Positions 1 through 8,771 of a stretch of DNA of 64,000 nucleotides are shown here, piece after piece (the first letter of the stretch is position 1; each line of letters begins with the position of its first letter). Position numbers and translations under genes: made by a program. Source of the DNA: Xanthomonas sacchari (GTDB lineage Bacteria > Pseudomonadota > Gammaproteobacteria > Xanthomonadales > Xanthomonadaceae); NCBI RefSeq assembly GCF_024266585.1, contig NZ_CP100647.1, positions 2,213,001 to 2,277,000 on the forward strand, given 5' to 3'. Under the pieces are notes generated by a model, which saw only the letters and a program-made list of their open reading frames with translations, was not told the DNA's origin and made no database searches.

Positions 1-870
1 CGCGACCTGCTGGAGACCATCAACTACGCCTTCGTCGATGCCGCGCTGCTGGACCAGTGGGGCCTGCACGAGGGCCGCGTGGCCCTGGCCAACCCGCTCA
101 GCGCCGAGCTGGCGGTGATGCGTCCGTCGCTGCTGCCGGGCCTGGTCGCCGCGCTGGGGCGCAACGTGGCGCGCCAGGCTGGGCGCGTGCGCCTGTTCGA
201 ACTGGGCAAGGTGTTCGCCGCGGCGGCGCAGGCCGGCGCGGCGCCGACCGAGACCCAGCGCGTGGCGGCCGCGGTGTGCGGCGATGCCGACGCCCTGCAG
301 TGGTGCCTGCCGGCGCGCAAGGTCGATTTCCACGACCTCAAGGGCGATCTGGACTCCCTGGCCGCGGCGTCCGGCGCGCGCCTGGACTACCGGCCGTCGA
401 CGCATCCGTTCGCGCATCCGACCCGCTCGGCCGATATCTATCGCGACGACGTGCGGATCGGCTGGATCGGCCAGCTGCACCCGCGGCTGCTGCAGGCCAT
501 GCAGATCGACGTCGACGTGCTGGCGTTCGAGCTGGACCTGGCGCCGCTGGCCGCGCGTGCCCTGCCGCGCGCCGCCGAGCTGTCGCGGTTCCCGTCGGTG
601 CGCCGCGACCTGGCTTTCGTGGTGCCGGAGGCGGTGAGCTGGGCGGCGCTGGCGCGCAGCGTGCGAGCGGCCGTGGGCCCCTTGCTGCGCGAGGTGGTGC
701 TGTTCGACCGCTACGTCGGTGCGGGGGTCGAGGCTGGTTGCAAGAGTCTCGCTATGGGCTTGATTTTGCAGGACAACACGCGCACTCTGACAGACCGCGA
801 CGTGGAGGCGGTGGTCGCCGAAGCGGTCGCGGCGCTGGCGCGCGAACACGACGCGCGGATGCGTGGTTGA
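1..870 (+). CDS. pheT: Phenylalanyl-tRNA synthetase beta subunit, C-terminal part
   Basis: The beta chain of the alpha2-beta2 enzyme charges tRNA-Phe in the cytoplasm. The frame is open from the first base of the window, so the 5' part lies outside and about 289 residues are seen. The visible part covers the catalytic-core-like module (the segment beginning RDLLETINYAFVD) and the C-terminal FDX-ACB anticodon-binding domain, marked by the SRFPSVRRDLAF segment followed by the end LTDRDVEAVV. ihfA follows 24 bases downstream, the classical pheST-ihfA order. A GTG at 79 is internal and not the start. Confidence 0.97.
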   Translation, partial: RDLLETINYAFVDAALLDQWGLHEGRVALANPLSAELAVMRPSLLPGLVAALGRNVARQAGRVRLFELGKVFAAAAQAGAAPTETQRVAAAVCGDADALQWCLPARKVDFHDLKGDLDSLAAASGARLDYRPSTHPFAHPTRSADIYRDDVRIGWIGQLHPRLLQAMQIDVDVLAFELDLAPLAARALPRAAELSRFPSVRRDLAFVVPEAVSWAALARSVRAAVGPLLREVVLFDRYVGAGVEAGCKSLAMGLILQDNTRTLTDRDVEAVVAEAVAALAREHDARMRG

Positions 871-894
871 GAAGGACAGGGGGATAGCAGGGCA

Positions 895-1194
895 ATGGCG
901 TTGACCAAAGCGGAAATGGCCGAGCGGTTGTTCGACGAAGTCGGGCTGAACAAGCGCGAGGCCAAGGAATTCGTCGATGCGTTCTTCGACGTGCTGCGCG
1001 ATGCGCTCGAGCAGGGGCGTCAGGTGAAGCTGTCCGGTTTCGGCAACTTCGACCTGCGCCGCAAGAACCAACGGCCCGGTCGCAATCCCAAGACCGGCGA
1101 AGAGATCCCGATTTCGGCGCGGACGGTGGTGACCTTCCGTCCCGGACAGAAGCTCAAGGAGCGAGTGGAGGCGTATGCTGGACCCGGGCAGTAA
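895..1194 (+). CDS. ihfA: Integration host factor alpha subunit
   Basis: One half of the IHF heterodimer, a sequence-specific DNA-bending protein of the HU/IHF family. The 99 residues match the family length. The start [12 protein letters not shown], the GFGNFDLR segment and the beta-arm tip [14 protein letters not shown] are diagnostic, and the RPGRNP motif carries the intercalating proline. It follows pheT closely and its 3' end overlaps the next gene by 20 bases, so the three genes are probably co-transcribed. In early maps of the xanthan locus this gene was called gumA. Confidence 0.97.
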   Translation: MALTKAEMAERLFDEVGLNKREAKEFVDAFFDVLRDALEQGRQVKLSGFGNFDLRRKNQRPGRNPKTGEEIPISARTVVTFRPGQKLKERVEAYAGPGQ

Positions 1195-1531
1195 CCGCGA
1201 ACTTCCGCCGATTCCGGCCAAGCGCTACTTCACCATCGGCGAGGTCAGCGAGCTGTGCGACGTCAAGCCGCACGTGCTGCGCTACTGGGAGACCGAGTTC
1301 CCCAGCCTGGAACCGGTCAAGCGGCGCGGCAACCGGCGCTACTACCAGCGCCACGACGTGCTGATGGTGCGGCAGATCCGCAGCCTGCTGTACGAACAGG
1401 GCTACACCATCGGCGGCGCGCGGCTGCGCCTGGACGGCGAGGGCGCGCGTCAGGAATCGGCGCTGAGCAACCAGATCATCAAGCAGGTGCGGCAGGAGCT
1501 GGAAGAAGTCCTGCAGTTGCTGCGGCGCTGA
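1175..1531 (+). CDS. MerR-family transcriptional regulator
   Basis: A 118-residue protein with an N-terminal winged helix of the MerR type: the segment [22 protein letters not shown] followed by the wing residues RRGNRRYY. A short C-terminal coiled coil ([17 protein letters not shown]) would form the dimer. No effector domain or metal-binding cysteine cluster is seen; the single Cys lies in the HTH. The ATG lies inside ihfA in another frame, which suggests translational coupling. A MerR gene after ihfA is conserved in many proteobacteria; its target is unknown. Confidence 0.9.
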   Translation: MLDPGSNRELPPIPAKRYFTIGEVSELCDVKPHVLRYWETEFPSLEPVKRRGNRRYYQRHDVLMVRQIRSLLYEQGYTIGGARLRLDGEGARQESALSNQIIKQVRQELEEVLQLLRR

Positions 1532-1578
1532 GCGGACGGCGGCGCCCCAGCCGCTAGGAATGCCTGCGGCAAACCCGC

Positions 1579-1584
1579 TATAAT
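1579..1584 (+). promoter_or_regulatory. -10 box upstream of tRNA-Pro
   Basis: A perfect TATAAT lies 48 bases before the mature tRNA, in the gap after the MerR gene. No good -35 is seen 16-18 bases upstream. Confidence 0.55.
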
Positions 1585-1632
1585 CGCCAACTCGCCGCAA
1601 GGCGGGTCCGCCGCGACGGCGGAGACACCCAT

Positions 1633-1709
1633 CGGGGTATAGCGCAGCCTGGTAGCGCACTAGTCTGGGGGACTAGTGGTCGTCGGTTCGAATCCGGCTA
1701 CCCCGACCA
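1633..1709 (+). tRNA. tRNA-Pro (anticodon GGG)
   Basis: A 77-nt cloverleaf with acceptor stem CGGGGTA/TACCCCG, D-arm, anticodon stem CTAGT/ACTAG enclosing the loop CTGGGGG (anticodon GGG), T-arm with GGTTCGAATCC, and an encoded CCA. It sits between the ihfA-merR genes and the gum operon, the usual position in Xanthomonas. Confidence 0.97.
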
Positions 1710-1718
1710 TCTTTCGAA

Positions 1719-1747
1719 GGCCCATGTCCCGCGACATGGGCCTTTTT
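1719..1747 (+). terminator. Rho-independent terminator after tRNA-Pro
   Basis: Perfect 10-bp stem GGCCCATGTC/GACATGGGCC with loop CCGC, followed by five T. It separates tRNA-Pro from the gum operon. Confidence 0.9.
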
Positions 1748-2282
1748 GTTTGTGCCGCGTGCCGGGCGAGGGTGGGCGGCGGCGGGCGCGCGGCCCGCCC
1801 AGGTGCGAATGGCAACTTCGTGTCGGTGTCGCCATACATGGCGATCTGTAACGTCGCGCGGGCGGTCGAACCCGGCGCCGTAGACAAAATGTCCGGGATT
1901 GCGCCGTTCCGGAGCGCCGCCGCCGCCCTGCCGGAACGCAAAGCCGCACCGGAACTGGGAACCGCGCAGCGTCAATCCGTTGACATTGATCACGTTAACG
2001 TCGCGTCGATGGAACGTTCACTCGCCCTTGCTAGGCTGAACTGCCGGACATGTAGTTGAATCCCCGCGTTACTGCGTCAAAAAAATGTCGGGTAACGCCT
2101 TGGTGACGGCAGATGCCTGTGCCATAGTGCGTTGCAACACGAAGCTTCGCTGTTGGCCAGGGCCATTCGTCCCAGGCAGGAATTGAGACCGTCATCATCC
2201 CCCGGCCGGGAATGGAACCCCTGGCCGGCTGGGCGAGTGCGGCACTTCGAAAACCATTCGACAGAGGGCATCAGCATCGCGC
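1748..2282 (+). promoter_or_regulatory. Upstream control region of the gum operon
   Basis: A gap of 535 bases with no convincing gene; base composition falls locally towards gumB. It should hold the main gum promoter, because gumB is the first gene after a terminator. Visible items are a TTGACA at 1980-1985 with no good -10 at 17 bases, a perfect palindrome ACGTTAACGT at 1992-2001, and an A-tract at 2079-2085. The actual start site cannot be fixed by eye. Confidence 0.5.
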
Positions 2283-2975
2283 ATGGGTAATCTCTCCGTG
2301 ACCTTCCACTGGGCGCTGGCCCTTTTCTGTCTGGCACTGCTGTCGGCATGCAGCAGCGGGCCAGCGATGCGGGGCGACCTGCCGCCGGGCGATCCGCTTG
2401 CCGCGTCCATGGGCAAGCCGGAATACCTGCTGGGCCCGGGCGACCTGCTCACGGTCAAGGTGTTCCAGGTCGACGATCTGGAGCGCCAGGTGCGGGTCGA
2501 CAACGAGGGCCGCATCTCGCTGCCGCTGATCGGCGACGTCAAGGCCGCCGGCTCCAGCGTCAACGCCCTGCAGAAGGAGATCGCCGACCGCTACCGCAAT
2601 GGCTACCTGCAGAACCCGCAGGTGTCGGTGCTGGTCGACGAGTTCACCGGCAACCGGGTCACGGTCACCGGCGCGGTATCCGAGCCGGGCATCTATCCCA
2701 TCCAAGGCTCCGCACTGACCCTGCAGCAGGCGCTGTCGCTGGGCAAGGGCGTCAGTGACGTGGCCAGCCGCGGCAATGTGGTGGTGTTCCGCACCGTCGG
2801 CGGGCAGAAGATGCTGGCCCGCTTCGATCTGCGCGATATCCAGAAGGGCGCCGCGCCCGACCCGGCGATCTATGGCGGCGACATCGTGGTGGTGTACCGC
2901 TCCGATGCGCTGGTGGTGCTGCGCACCGTGGTGCAACTGACTCCGTTCGTGATGGTCTGGAGGGCCTACCGATGA
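2283..2975 (+). CDS. gumB: Xanthan export outer-membrane lipoprotein GumB (OPX/Wza family)
   Basis: Outer-membrane polysaccharide export protein for xanthan; with GumC it forms the periplasm-spanning exit path. The 230 residues begin with a lipoprotein signal ending in the lipobox LLSAC (acylated Cys about residue 23). The Poly_export domain follows (YLLGPGDLLTVKVFQVDDLE, IGDVKAAG) and then a SLBB-like module (VTVTGAVSEPGIYPI). It is first gene of the gum operon, and its TGA overlaps the gumC ATG (ATGA), indicating translational coupling. Confidence 0.96.
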   Translation: MGNLSVTFHWALALFCLALLSACSSGPAMRGDLPPGDPLAASMGKPEYLLGPGDLLTVKVFQVDDLERQVRVDNEGRISLPLIGDVKAAGSSVNALQKEIADRYRNGYLQNPQVSVLVDEFTGNRVTVTGAVSEPGIYPIQGSALTLQQALSLGKGVSDVASRGNVVVFRTVGGQKMLARFDLRDIQKGAAPDPAIYGGDIVVVYRSDALVVLRTVVQLTPFVMVWRAYR

Positions 2976-4408
2976 GCGCCTCCACCCTGCCTCCGGCCTC
3001 CGTGCCGCATCCGCGCCCGGTGGGCGCCCCGCTGAGCCCGGCCGACATCGGCCTGCTGGACTACTGGAATGCGCTGTACCGCCAGCGTTGGCTGATCGTC
3101 GGCATCACCGCCGCGGTGGTGCTGCTGGCGCTGCTGGTCACCTTGCTGATGACGCCCAAGTACCGCGCCACCAACGTGCTGCAGATCGAGCGCGAATCGC
3201 TCAACGTCGCCAACGTCGCCAACCTGATGCCGGTGGAATCGCCGCAGGACCGCGACTTCTACCAGACCCAGTACGAACTGCTCGGCAGTCGTTCGCTGGC
3301 GCGGCAGGTGATCCGCGAGGCCAAGCTGACCCAGGATCCGGCGTTCAAGCCGCTGGTGGACGAAGCCCTGGAGAAGCTGCAGAACAACGGCGACGGACGC
3401 GCGCCGACGCCGCAGGCGCGCGCCGCGGCGGCGGAAAACGCGCTGGTCGGCCCGGTGCTGGACGCATTGACCATCGAGCCGGTCCGCGACTCGCGCCTGG
3501 TGCGGATCAACTTCGATTCGCCCGACCGCGTGCTGGCCGCGCGCGTGGCCAATACCTACGCCAAGATGTTCATCGCCTCGACCCAGGAACGCCGGCTGCA
3601 GGCGTCCTCGTTCGCCGCGCGCTACCTGTCCGAACGCCTTGCGCAACTGCGCGACAGGGTCGAGGAGTCGGAGAAGAACGCGGTCGACTATTCCAGCAAG
3701 GAACAGATCGTGTCGATGGGCGAGGACAAGCCGTCGCTGCCGACGCAGAACATGAGCGAGCTGAATGTGCGCCTGGCTGCGGCGCAGGACGCGCGGATCA
3801 AGGCCGAGGCGGCCTGGCGCCAGGCCGGCATCGGCGACGGCATGGGCCTGCCGCAGGTGGTCAGCAGTCCGCTGATCCAGAGCCTGCGCACCGAGCAGGC
3901 GAAGCTGACCGCCGACTACCAGCAGAAGCTGGCCACGTTCCAGCCCGGCTACCCGGAAATGCAGCGCCTGCAGAACCAGATCGCCGAGACCAAGCGGCAG
4001 ATCGCCAACGAGATCGCCAACATCCGCAGCGCGCTGAAGAACGACTACGAGGCGGCGCGGCAGCAGGAGACCCTGCTCAGCGACCGCATCGCCGCGCTGA
4101 AGAACGACGAACTGGACCTGCAGACCCGCAGCATCCGCTACACCATGCTGCGCCGCGAGGCCGACACCAATCGCCAGCTCTACGACGCGCTGCTGCAGCG
4201 CTACAAGGAGATCGGCGTGGTCGGCAACGTCGGCACCAACAACATTTCGATCGTCGACCGCGCCGACGTGCCGGGCAAGCCGAGTTCGCCGAAGAAGCTG
4301 CTCAACCTGGCGCTGGCGTTCGTGTTCGGCCTGTTCCTGGCGGTTGCGGTGGCGCTGGTGCGCTACTTCATCGGCGAGGCCGAAGCCGCGGCGGCGGCCT
4401 CGCCGTGA
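2972..4408 (+). CDS. gumC: Xanthan chain-length/export co-polymerase GumC (PCP, Wzz type)
   Basis: Inner-membrane polysaccharide co-polymerase that works with GumB and GumE in xanthan polymerisation and export. The 478 residues have a Wzz domain with a first membrane segment at about 40-60 (LIVGITAAVVLLALLV), a long periplasmic coiled-coil region rich in Gln, Glu and Arg (about 190-420), and a second membrane segment near 443-466. The usual PxxP-like stretch (ADVPGKPSSPKK) precedes the second segment. There is no cytoplasmic tyrosine-kinase domain, as expected for GumC. Confidence 0.95.
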   Translation: MSASTLPPASVPHPRPVGAPLSPADIGLLDYWNALYRQRWLIVGITAAVVLLALLVTLLMTPKYRATNVLQIERESLNVANVANLMPVESPQDRDFYQTQYELLGSRSLARQVIREAKLTQDPAFKPLVDEALEKLQNNGDGRAPTPQARAAAAENALVGPVLDALTIEPVRDSRLVRINFDSPDRVLAARVANTYAKMFIASTQERRLQASSFAARYLSERLAQLRDRVEESEKNAVDYSSKEQIVSMGEDKPSLPTQNMSELNVRLAAAQDARIKAEAAWRQAGIGDGMGLPQVVSSPLIQSLRTEQAKLTADYQQKLATFQPGYPEMQRLQNQIAETKRQIANEIANIRSALKNDYEAARQQETLLSDRIAALKNDELDLQTRSIRYTMLRREADTNRQLYDALLQRYKEIGVVGNVGTNNISIVDRADVPGKPSSPKKLLNLALAFVFGLFLAVAVALVRYFIGEAEAAAAASP

Positions 4409-4717
4409 GGTGGCGGCGCCATGGCGGGTTGCACCGCGCCAGGCGCCGGCGCGTGCCGCAACGCACACGACGGCATCGGTTCGACGCACAGTCTTCAGTG
4501 AGGTGATACGTGGTTCAGCTAAGCAATGAGGTGCTCCATTATTTTCCTGCTCGGTTGTACGAAGACGTTGTTCTGTTGAAGTAATCACGGGCTGCCGTGG
4601 ACCTGGGGTCGGCGAGGGAGGCGCCGCAGCGGTCCACAGGCAGGCGAAATCGAGGCCCGGCGGCGTCGCATGTTCCCCCGCATGCCGATCGACCGGGTTT
4701 GGATAGGAATCCCGATC
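4409..4717 (+). other. gumC-gumD intergenic region
   Basis: A gap of 309 bases in an otherwise tightly packed operon. No gene is supported. The part from about 4500 to 4590 is clearly richer in A+T than its surroundings, which would suit an internal promoter for gumD onwards, but I cannot place -35/-10 boxes with confidence. A ribosome site GGATAGGA (4701-4708) serves the gumD start. Confidence 0.4.
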
Positions 4718-6178
4718 ATGCTTTTGGCAGACCTGAGTAGCGCCACCTATACGACCTCCTCGCCGCGCATGCTGTCCAAGTACGCGGCCGCGGCAGACAT
4801 CCTGTTGCGCGTGTCCGACCTGACCGTCATGGTCGGCAGCGCGTTGCTGACCCATCGGTTGCTGTTCGGCAGCTGGATGCCGGAACCGGCATACCGGGTG
4901 GCGATCGGCACCACACTGCTGTACGCGGTGATCTGCTTCGCCCTGTTTCCGCTGTACCGCAGCTGGCGCGGGCGCGGCCTGCTGCGCGAGATGATGGTGT
5001 TGAGCCTGGCCTGCGGCGGCGTGTTCGCCTTGTTCGCCGTGCATGCCTTCGTGGTGCAGTTCGGCCAGCAGGTCTCGCGGCTGTGGATCGGCACCTGGTT
5101 CGTCACCAGCCTGGCGACGTTGCTGCTCTCGCGCACGGTGGTGCGCGGCGTGCTCAACCGGCTGCGCTCGGAAGGCGTGGACGTGCAGCGCGTGGTGGTG
5201 GTCGGCCTGCGCCATCCGGTGGTGAAGATCCACAACTACCTGAGCCGCAATCCCTGGGTCGGCATGCAGGTGGTGGGCTACTTCAGCAGCGACTACGACC
5301 TGTCGGTGGCCGACCATCCGCAGAAGCTGCAGTGCCTGGGCGAGGGCAACGCCGATGCGCTGATCGACTATCTCGACGACCACCAGGTCGAGCAGGTGTG
5401 GATCTCGCTGCCGCTGGGCGAGCGCGACCACATCAAGCAGTTGCTGCAGCGCATGGATCGTTATCCGATCCAGGTCAGGCTGATCCCCGACCTGTTCGAC
5501 TTCGGCATGCTCAACCAGTCCGGCGACCAGATCGGCAACGTGCCGGTGATCAACCTGCGCCAGGGCGGGGTGGACCGCAACACCTACTTCGTGGTCGCCA
5601 AGGCGCTGCAGGACAAGCTGGTGGCCCTGGCCGCGCTGGCGGTGCTGTGGCCGCTGATGCTGGCGATCGCGGTGGGCGTGAAGCTCAGTTCGCCGGGTCC
5701 GGTGTTCTTCCGCCAGCGCCGCCACGGCCTGGGCGGGCGCGAGTTCTACATGTACAAGTTCCGCTCCATGCGCGTGCAGCAGGAGCCCAGCGAGGTGGTG
5801 GTGCAGGCCACCCGCGGCGACAGCCGGGTGACCCGCTTCGGCGCGTTCCTGCGCCGCACCAGCCTGGACGAACTGCCGCAGCTGTTCAACGTGCTCGGCG
5901 GCAGCATGTCGGTGGTGGGGCCGCGTCCGCACGCGGCGCAGCACAACACCCACTACGAGAAGCTGATCCACCATTACATGCAGCGGCATTACGTCAAGCC
6001 GGGCATCACCGGCTGGGCGCAGGTCAACGGCTTCCGTGGCGAGACGCCGGAACTGCGCACGATGAAGAAGCGCATTCAGTACGACCTGGACTACATCCGT
6101 CGCTGGTCGTTGTGGCTGGACACGCGGATCATCGTGCTCACCGCGTTCAAGGTGCTCGGGCAGAAGACCGCCTACTGA
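4718..6178 (+). CDS. gumD: Undecaprenyl-phosphate glucose-1-phosphate transferase GumD
   Basis: Starts xanthan subunit synthesis by moving glucose-1-phosphate from UDP-glucose to undecaprenyl phosphate at the inner membrane. The chosen ATG has a ribosome site GGATAGGA nine bases upstream and gives the known GumD N-terminus ([18 protein letters not shown]), 486 residues; an upstream in-frame ATG at 4670 would add 16. N-terminal membrane helices and a CoA-binding-like domain precede the C-terminal bacterial sugar transferase domain, with [30 protein letters not shown] and the C-terminal [13 protein letters not shown]. Confidence 0.96.
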   Translation: MLLADLSSATYTTSSPRMLSKYAAAADILLRVSDLTVMVGSALLTHRLLFGSWMPEPAYRVAIGTTLLYAVICFALFPLYRSWRGRGLLREMMVLSLACGGVFALFAVHAFVVQFGQQVSRLWIGTWFVTSLATLLLSRTVVRGVLNRLRSEGVDVQRVVVVGLRHPVVKIHNYLSRNPWVGMQVVGYFSSDYDLSVADHPQKLQCLGEGNADALIDYLDDHQVEQVWISLPLGERDHIKQLLQRMDRYPIQVRLIPDLFDFGMLNQSGDQIGNVPVINLRQGGVDRNTYFVVAKALQDKLVALAALAVLWPLMLAIAVGVKLSSPGPVFFRQRRHGLGGREFYMYKFRSMRVQQEPSEVVVQATRGDSRVTRFGAFLRRTSLDELPQLFNVLGGSMSVVGPRPHAAQHNTHYEKLIHHYMQRHYVKPGITGWAQVNGFRGETPELRTMKKRIQYDLDYIRRWSLWLDTRIIVLTAFKVLGQKTAY

Positions 6179-6353
6179 TGCGCCCGATGCGTCTTCCTCC
6201 CGCCGACCGTGTGCAGCGCCGGCGTCGCCCCCGCGTCGCCGTCGTTCCTGCCCTGCCTGCGCCGAATGGCGCCACGCGCCGCACGCCGGCGCCACGCCGG
6301 GCGCGTGTCCAGCGTGGCGCCATCGCGCGATGCGCCGCCGCGCTGAGGTGCGC

Positions 6354-7631
6354 ATGCTGAGCGCGCCGGACATGCCGCTGCGCGAGCAGCGCCGCAACCT
6401 GCTGATCGAGCTGGTGCTGCTGTTCGCCATCGGCTACAACTTCGTGCTGGCGGTGATCAACGCCAAGGTGTTCCGGGTCAGCCCGGCGATGACCTATGTG
6501 GTGGAGCTGGCGGTGTACGCGGCCTGCTTCCTGCTCGGCCTGCGCGCGCTGGACCGCAAGCGCATGGCGATGGTGTTCACCGGCATCGCCCTGCTGGCGC
6601 TGCTGATGCTGGTGCGCCTGTTCCTGGCCTGGTCGCTGGATCCGAAGTTCTTCCGCGATGCGCTGATCCCGTTCGCCTTCCTGATCCTCGGCGCGGCCTA
6701 TACCGGCTCGCTGCCGCGCATGTTCGTGCGCATGGCGCTGCTGGTGTCGCTGGTGGCGGTGTTCGAACTGGCCTTGCCCAAGGTCTATGGCGACGTGGTC
6801 AACCCCAAGAGCTACTTCGTCAATGCGCGCGGCGCCAGTGCGTCGAGCTTCTGGAACCAGGACAGCAACCTGTTCGTCAGCGCGACGCGGCCGGGCGCGC
6901 GCAACTTCCTGCCCTCGTCGAACCTGCCGCGCGCCTCCTCGGTGTTCATCGAGCCGGTGACGATGGGCAACTTCATCATCTTCTTCGCTGCCATCCTGCT
7001 GACCTTCTGGCGCTGGATGCGACCGCTGGCGATCGTCGCATCGGTGGCGATGATCGGCTTCCTGATCGTGGCCTCGGACGGACGCCTGGCCGCCGGCACC
7101 TGCGTGATGATGGCGCTGCTGAGCCCCTTGCTGTTGCGCATGGACCAGCGCCTGGGATTTCTGATCTTCTTCGCGGTGTTGGGCGGTGCGTGGCTGCTGG
7201 TGTGGGCCTCGGGCATCCAGAGCTATGAGGACACCACCCTGGGACGGGTGTTCTTCACCGTCTATTCGATCCGCAACATGCGTGCCGATGCCTGGATGGG
7301 GCTGGACGTGGACCAGCCGTACCGCTACTTCGACAGCGGCATCGCCTACTTCATCTCCTCGCAGTCGGTGCTGCTGGTGCTGGCGTTCCTGCTGGCCTAT
7401 TCGTTCGCGATGCTGATGCGCACCATCGAAGGGCAGCTGTTCAAGAACCTGCTGATCTTCGCCTTCTCGCTGAGCCTGCTGGTCTCCAACGGCTATTTCT
7501 CGATCAAGACCGCGGCGCTGTGGTGGTTCGTGTGCGGTTGCCTGTGGCAGATGGCACCGCGCCTGCGCGATGCGCCCGCGTTGCCGGCGGGGTCGGCCCC
7601 GGTCTCGCGGATTCCGGCGGTGCCGGCATGA
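6354..7631 (+). CDS. gumE: Xanthan polymerase GumE (Wzy-like)
   Basis: Polytopic inner-membrane protein thought to polymerise lipid-linked pentasaccharide units. About 425 residues with roughly ten to twelve hydrophobic helices (for example LLIELVLLFAIGYNFVLAVI near the start). The start was chosen because GAGG lies five bases before this ATG; another in-frame ATG at 6330 would add eight residues. The 3' end overlaps the next gene as ATGA. About 175 bases separate it from gumD, with no gene between them. Confidence 0.93.
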   Translation: MLSAPDMPLREQRRNLLIELVLLFAIGYNFVLAVINAKVFRVSPAMTYVVELAVYAACFLLGLRALDRKRMAMVFTGIALLALLMLVRLFLAWSLDPKFFRDALIPFAFLILGAAYTGSLPRMFVRMALLVSLVAVFELALPKVYGDVVNPKSYFVNARGASASSFWNQDSNLFVSATRPGARNFLPSSNLPRASSVFIEPVTMGNFIIFFAAILLTFWRWMRPLAIVASVAMIGFLIVASDGRLAAGTCVMMALLSPLLLRMDQRLGFLIFFAVLGGAWLLVWASGIQSYEDTTLGRVFFTVYSIRNMRADAWMGLDVDQPYRYFDSGIAYFISSQSVLLVLAFLLAYSFAMLMRTIEGQLFKNLLIFAFSLSLLVSNGYFSIKTAALWWFVCGCLWQMAPRLRDAPALPAGSAPVSRIPAVPA

Positions 7632-8725
7632 GCGCGCCCGCCACGGCCGTCTCCGCGTCCGTGCCGGCGCAGGCGCGCAGCGCACGGACGCGTGCGCCGC
7701 GCGACATGCGCATCGATGCGGCCAAGGCGATTGCGATCCTGCTGGTGGTGTTCGGCCATGCCAAGGGCATCCCCCACGCCTACGTGATCCTGGCCTACAG
7801 CTTCCACGTGCCGATGTTCTTCCTGTTGTCGGGCTGGGTCGGCGAGGCTTTCGGCAACCGCCCGCTGACCCTGGCCACGGTCGGCAAGCTGGCGCGCAGC
7901 CTGCTGCTGCCCTACGTGGCGTTCTTCTTCGTCGCCTACGCGTACTGGATGCTGACCCGGCATATCGGCAGCAAGGCGCAACTGTGGGGCGACCGGCCGT
8001 GGTGGGAGCCGCTGCTGGGCCTGGTCAGCTGCATCGGCCCCAAGCTCTACGTGATGCCGGCGCTGTGGTTCCTGCCGGCGCTGTTCGTGAGCACGCTGGC
8101 CTATCTGGCGCTGCGCCGGGTGCTGTCGGTGCAGGCCCTGGCCGGGCTGTCGCTGCCGCTGGCCTGGGGCTGGGCGTGCTGGTTCCCGGGCCAGGACATG
8201 CGCCTGCCGTTCTCCCTGGACGTGCTGCCGGTGGCGCTGTGCTTCTTCGCGATCGGCGCGCTCGCGGCGACGCGGGCGCACTGGTGGCCGGCGCGGCCGG
8301 CCGGCAATGCGCTGGCGGCAGTGCTGCTGGGCGCGGTCTGGTTCGCGATCGCCTGGCACAACGGCCGCGTGGACGTGAACATGCTCAAGTTCGGCGATTC
8401 CCCGCTGGGTTTCCTCGCCGCCAGCCTGCTCGGCAGCGCGATGGCGCTGTGCGTCGCCGGGCTGGTGCAGCACTGGGCCTGGCTGCAGTGGATCGGACGC
8501 AACACCTTGCTGATCCTGTGCACCCACACCTTGCTGTTCTCGGTGATGGCCGGCGTCGCCGCCCGCACCGGACTGGTCCGCGGCGATGCCTGGGGGCCGA
8601 CCTGGGCGGTGTCGGTGAGCGTGCTGGCGGTGCTGGCCAGCGTGCCGATCCGGGTGGTGCTGGTGCGGGTGGCGCCGTGGATGATCGGCGTGCGGCGCGC
8701 CGCGCCGGCGGGAGCGGCGGCATGA
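7628..8725 (+). CDS. gumF: Xanthan acetyltransferase GumF (acyltransferase 3 family)
   Basis: Membrane O-acyltransferase that acetylates mannose in the xanthan repeat. The ATG in the ATGA overlap gives 365 residues. The family hallmark RIDAAKAIAILLVVFGH carries the conserved His, followed by SFHVPMFFLLSGW and about ten membrane helices. X. campestris has two such genes here, gumF (internal mannose) and gumG (external mannose); only one is present in this window, placed directly between gumE and gumH. I call it gumF by position and sequence feel; which mannose it modifies is not certain. Confidence 0.85.
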   Translation: MSAPATAVSASVPAQARSARTRAPRDMRIDAAKAIAILLVVFGHAKGIPHAYVILAYSFHVPMFFLLSGWVGEAFGNRPLTLATVGKLARSLLLPYVAFFFVAYAYWMLTRHIGSKAQLWGDRPWWEPLLGLVSCIGPKLYVMPALWFLPALFVSTLAYLALRRVLSVQALAGLSLPLAWGWACWFPGQDMRLPFSLDVLPVALCFFAIGALAATRAHWWPARPAGNALAAVLLGAVWFAIAWHNGRVDVNMLKFGDSPLGFLAASLLGSAMALCVAGLVQHWAWLQWIGRNTLLILCTHTLLFSVMAGVAARTGLVRGDAWGPTWAVSVSVLAVLASVPIRVVLVRVAPWMIGVRRAAPAGAAA

Positions 8726-8771
8726 CGATGAGGATGACGGTGCGCGTGACGTCGGTTGGCGGAGGCCTGGC

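Noticed and set aside
1980..2008. TTGACA upstream of gumB as the gum promoter
   Set aside because: A perfect -35 but no acceptable -10 at 16-18 bases, so I list it only as a visible motif.
2966..6430. A 1154-codon open frame on the minus strand across gumC-gumD
   Set aside because: Rich in His, Arg, Gln and Ala with no recognisable domain; it mirrors strong plus-strand genes and is a product of high GC at third positions.
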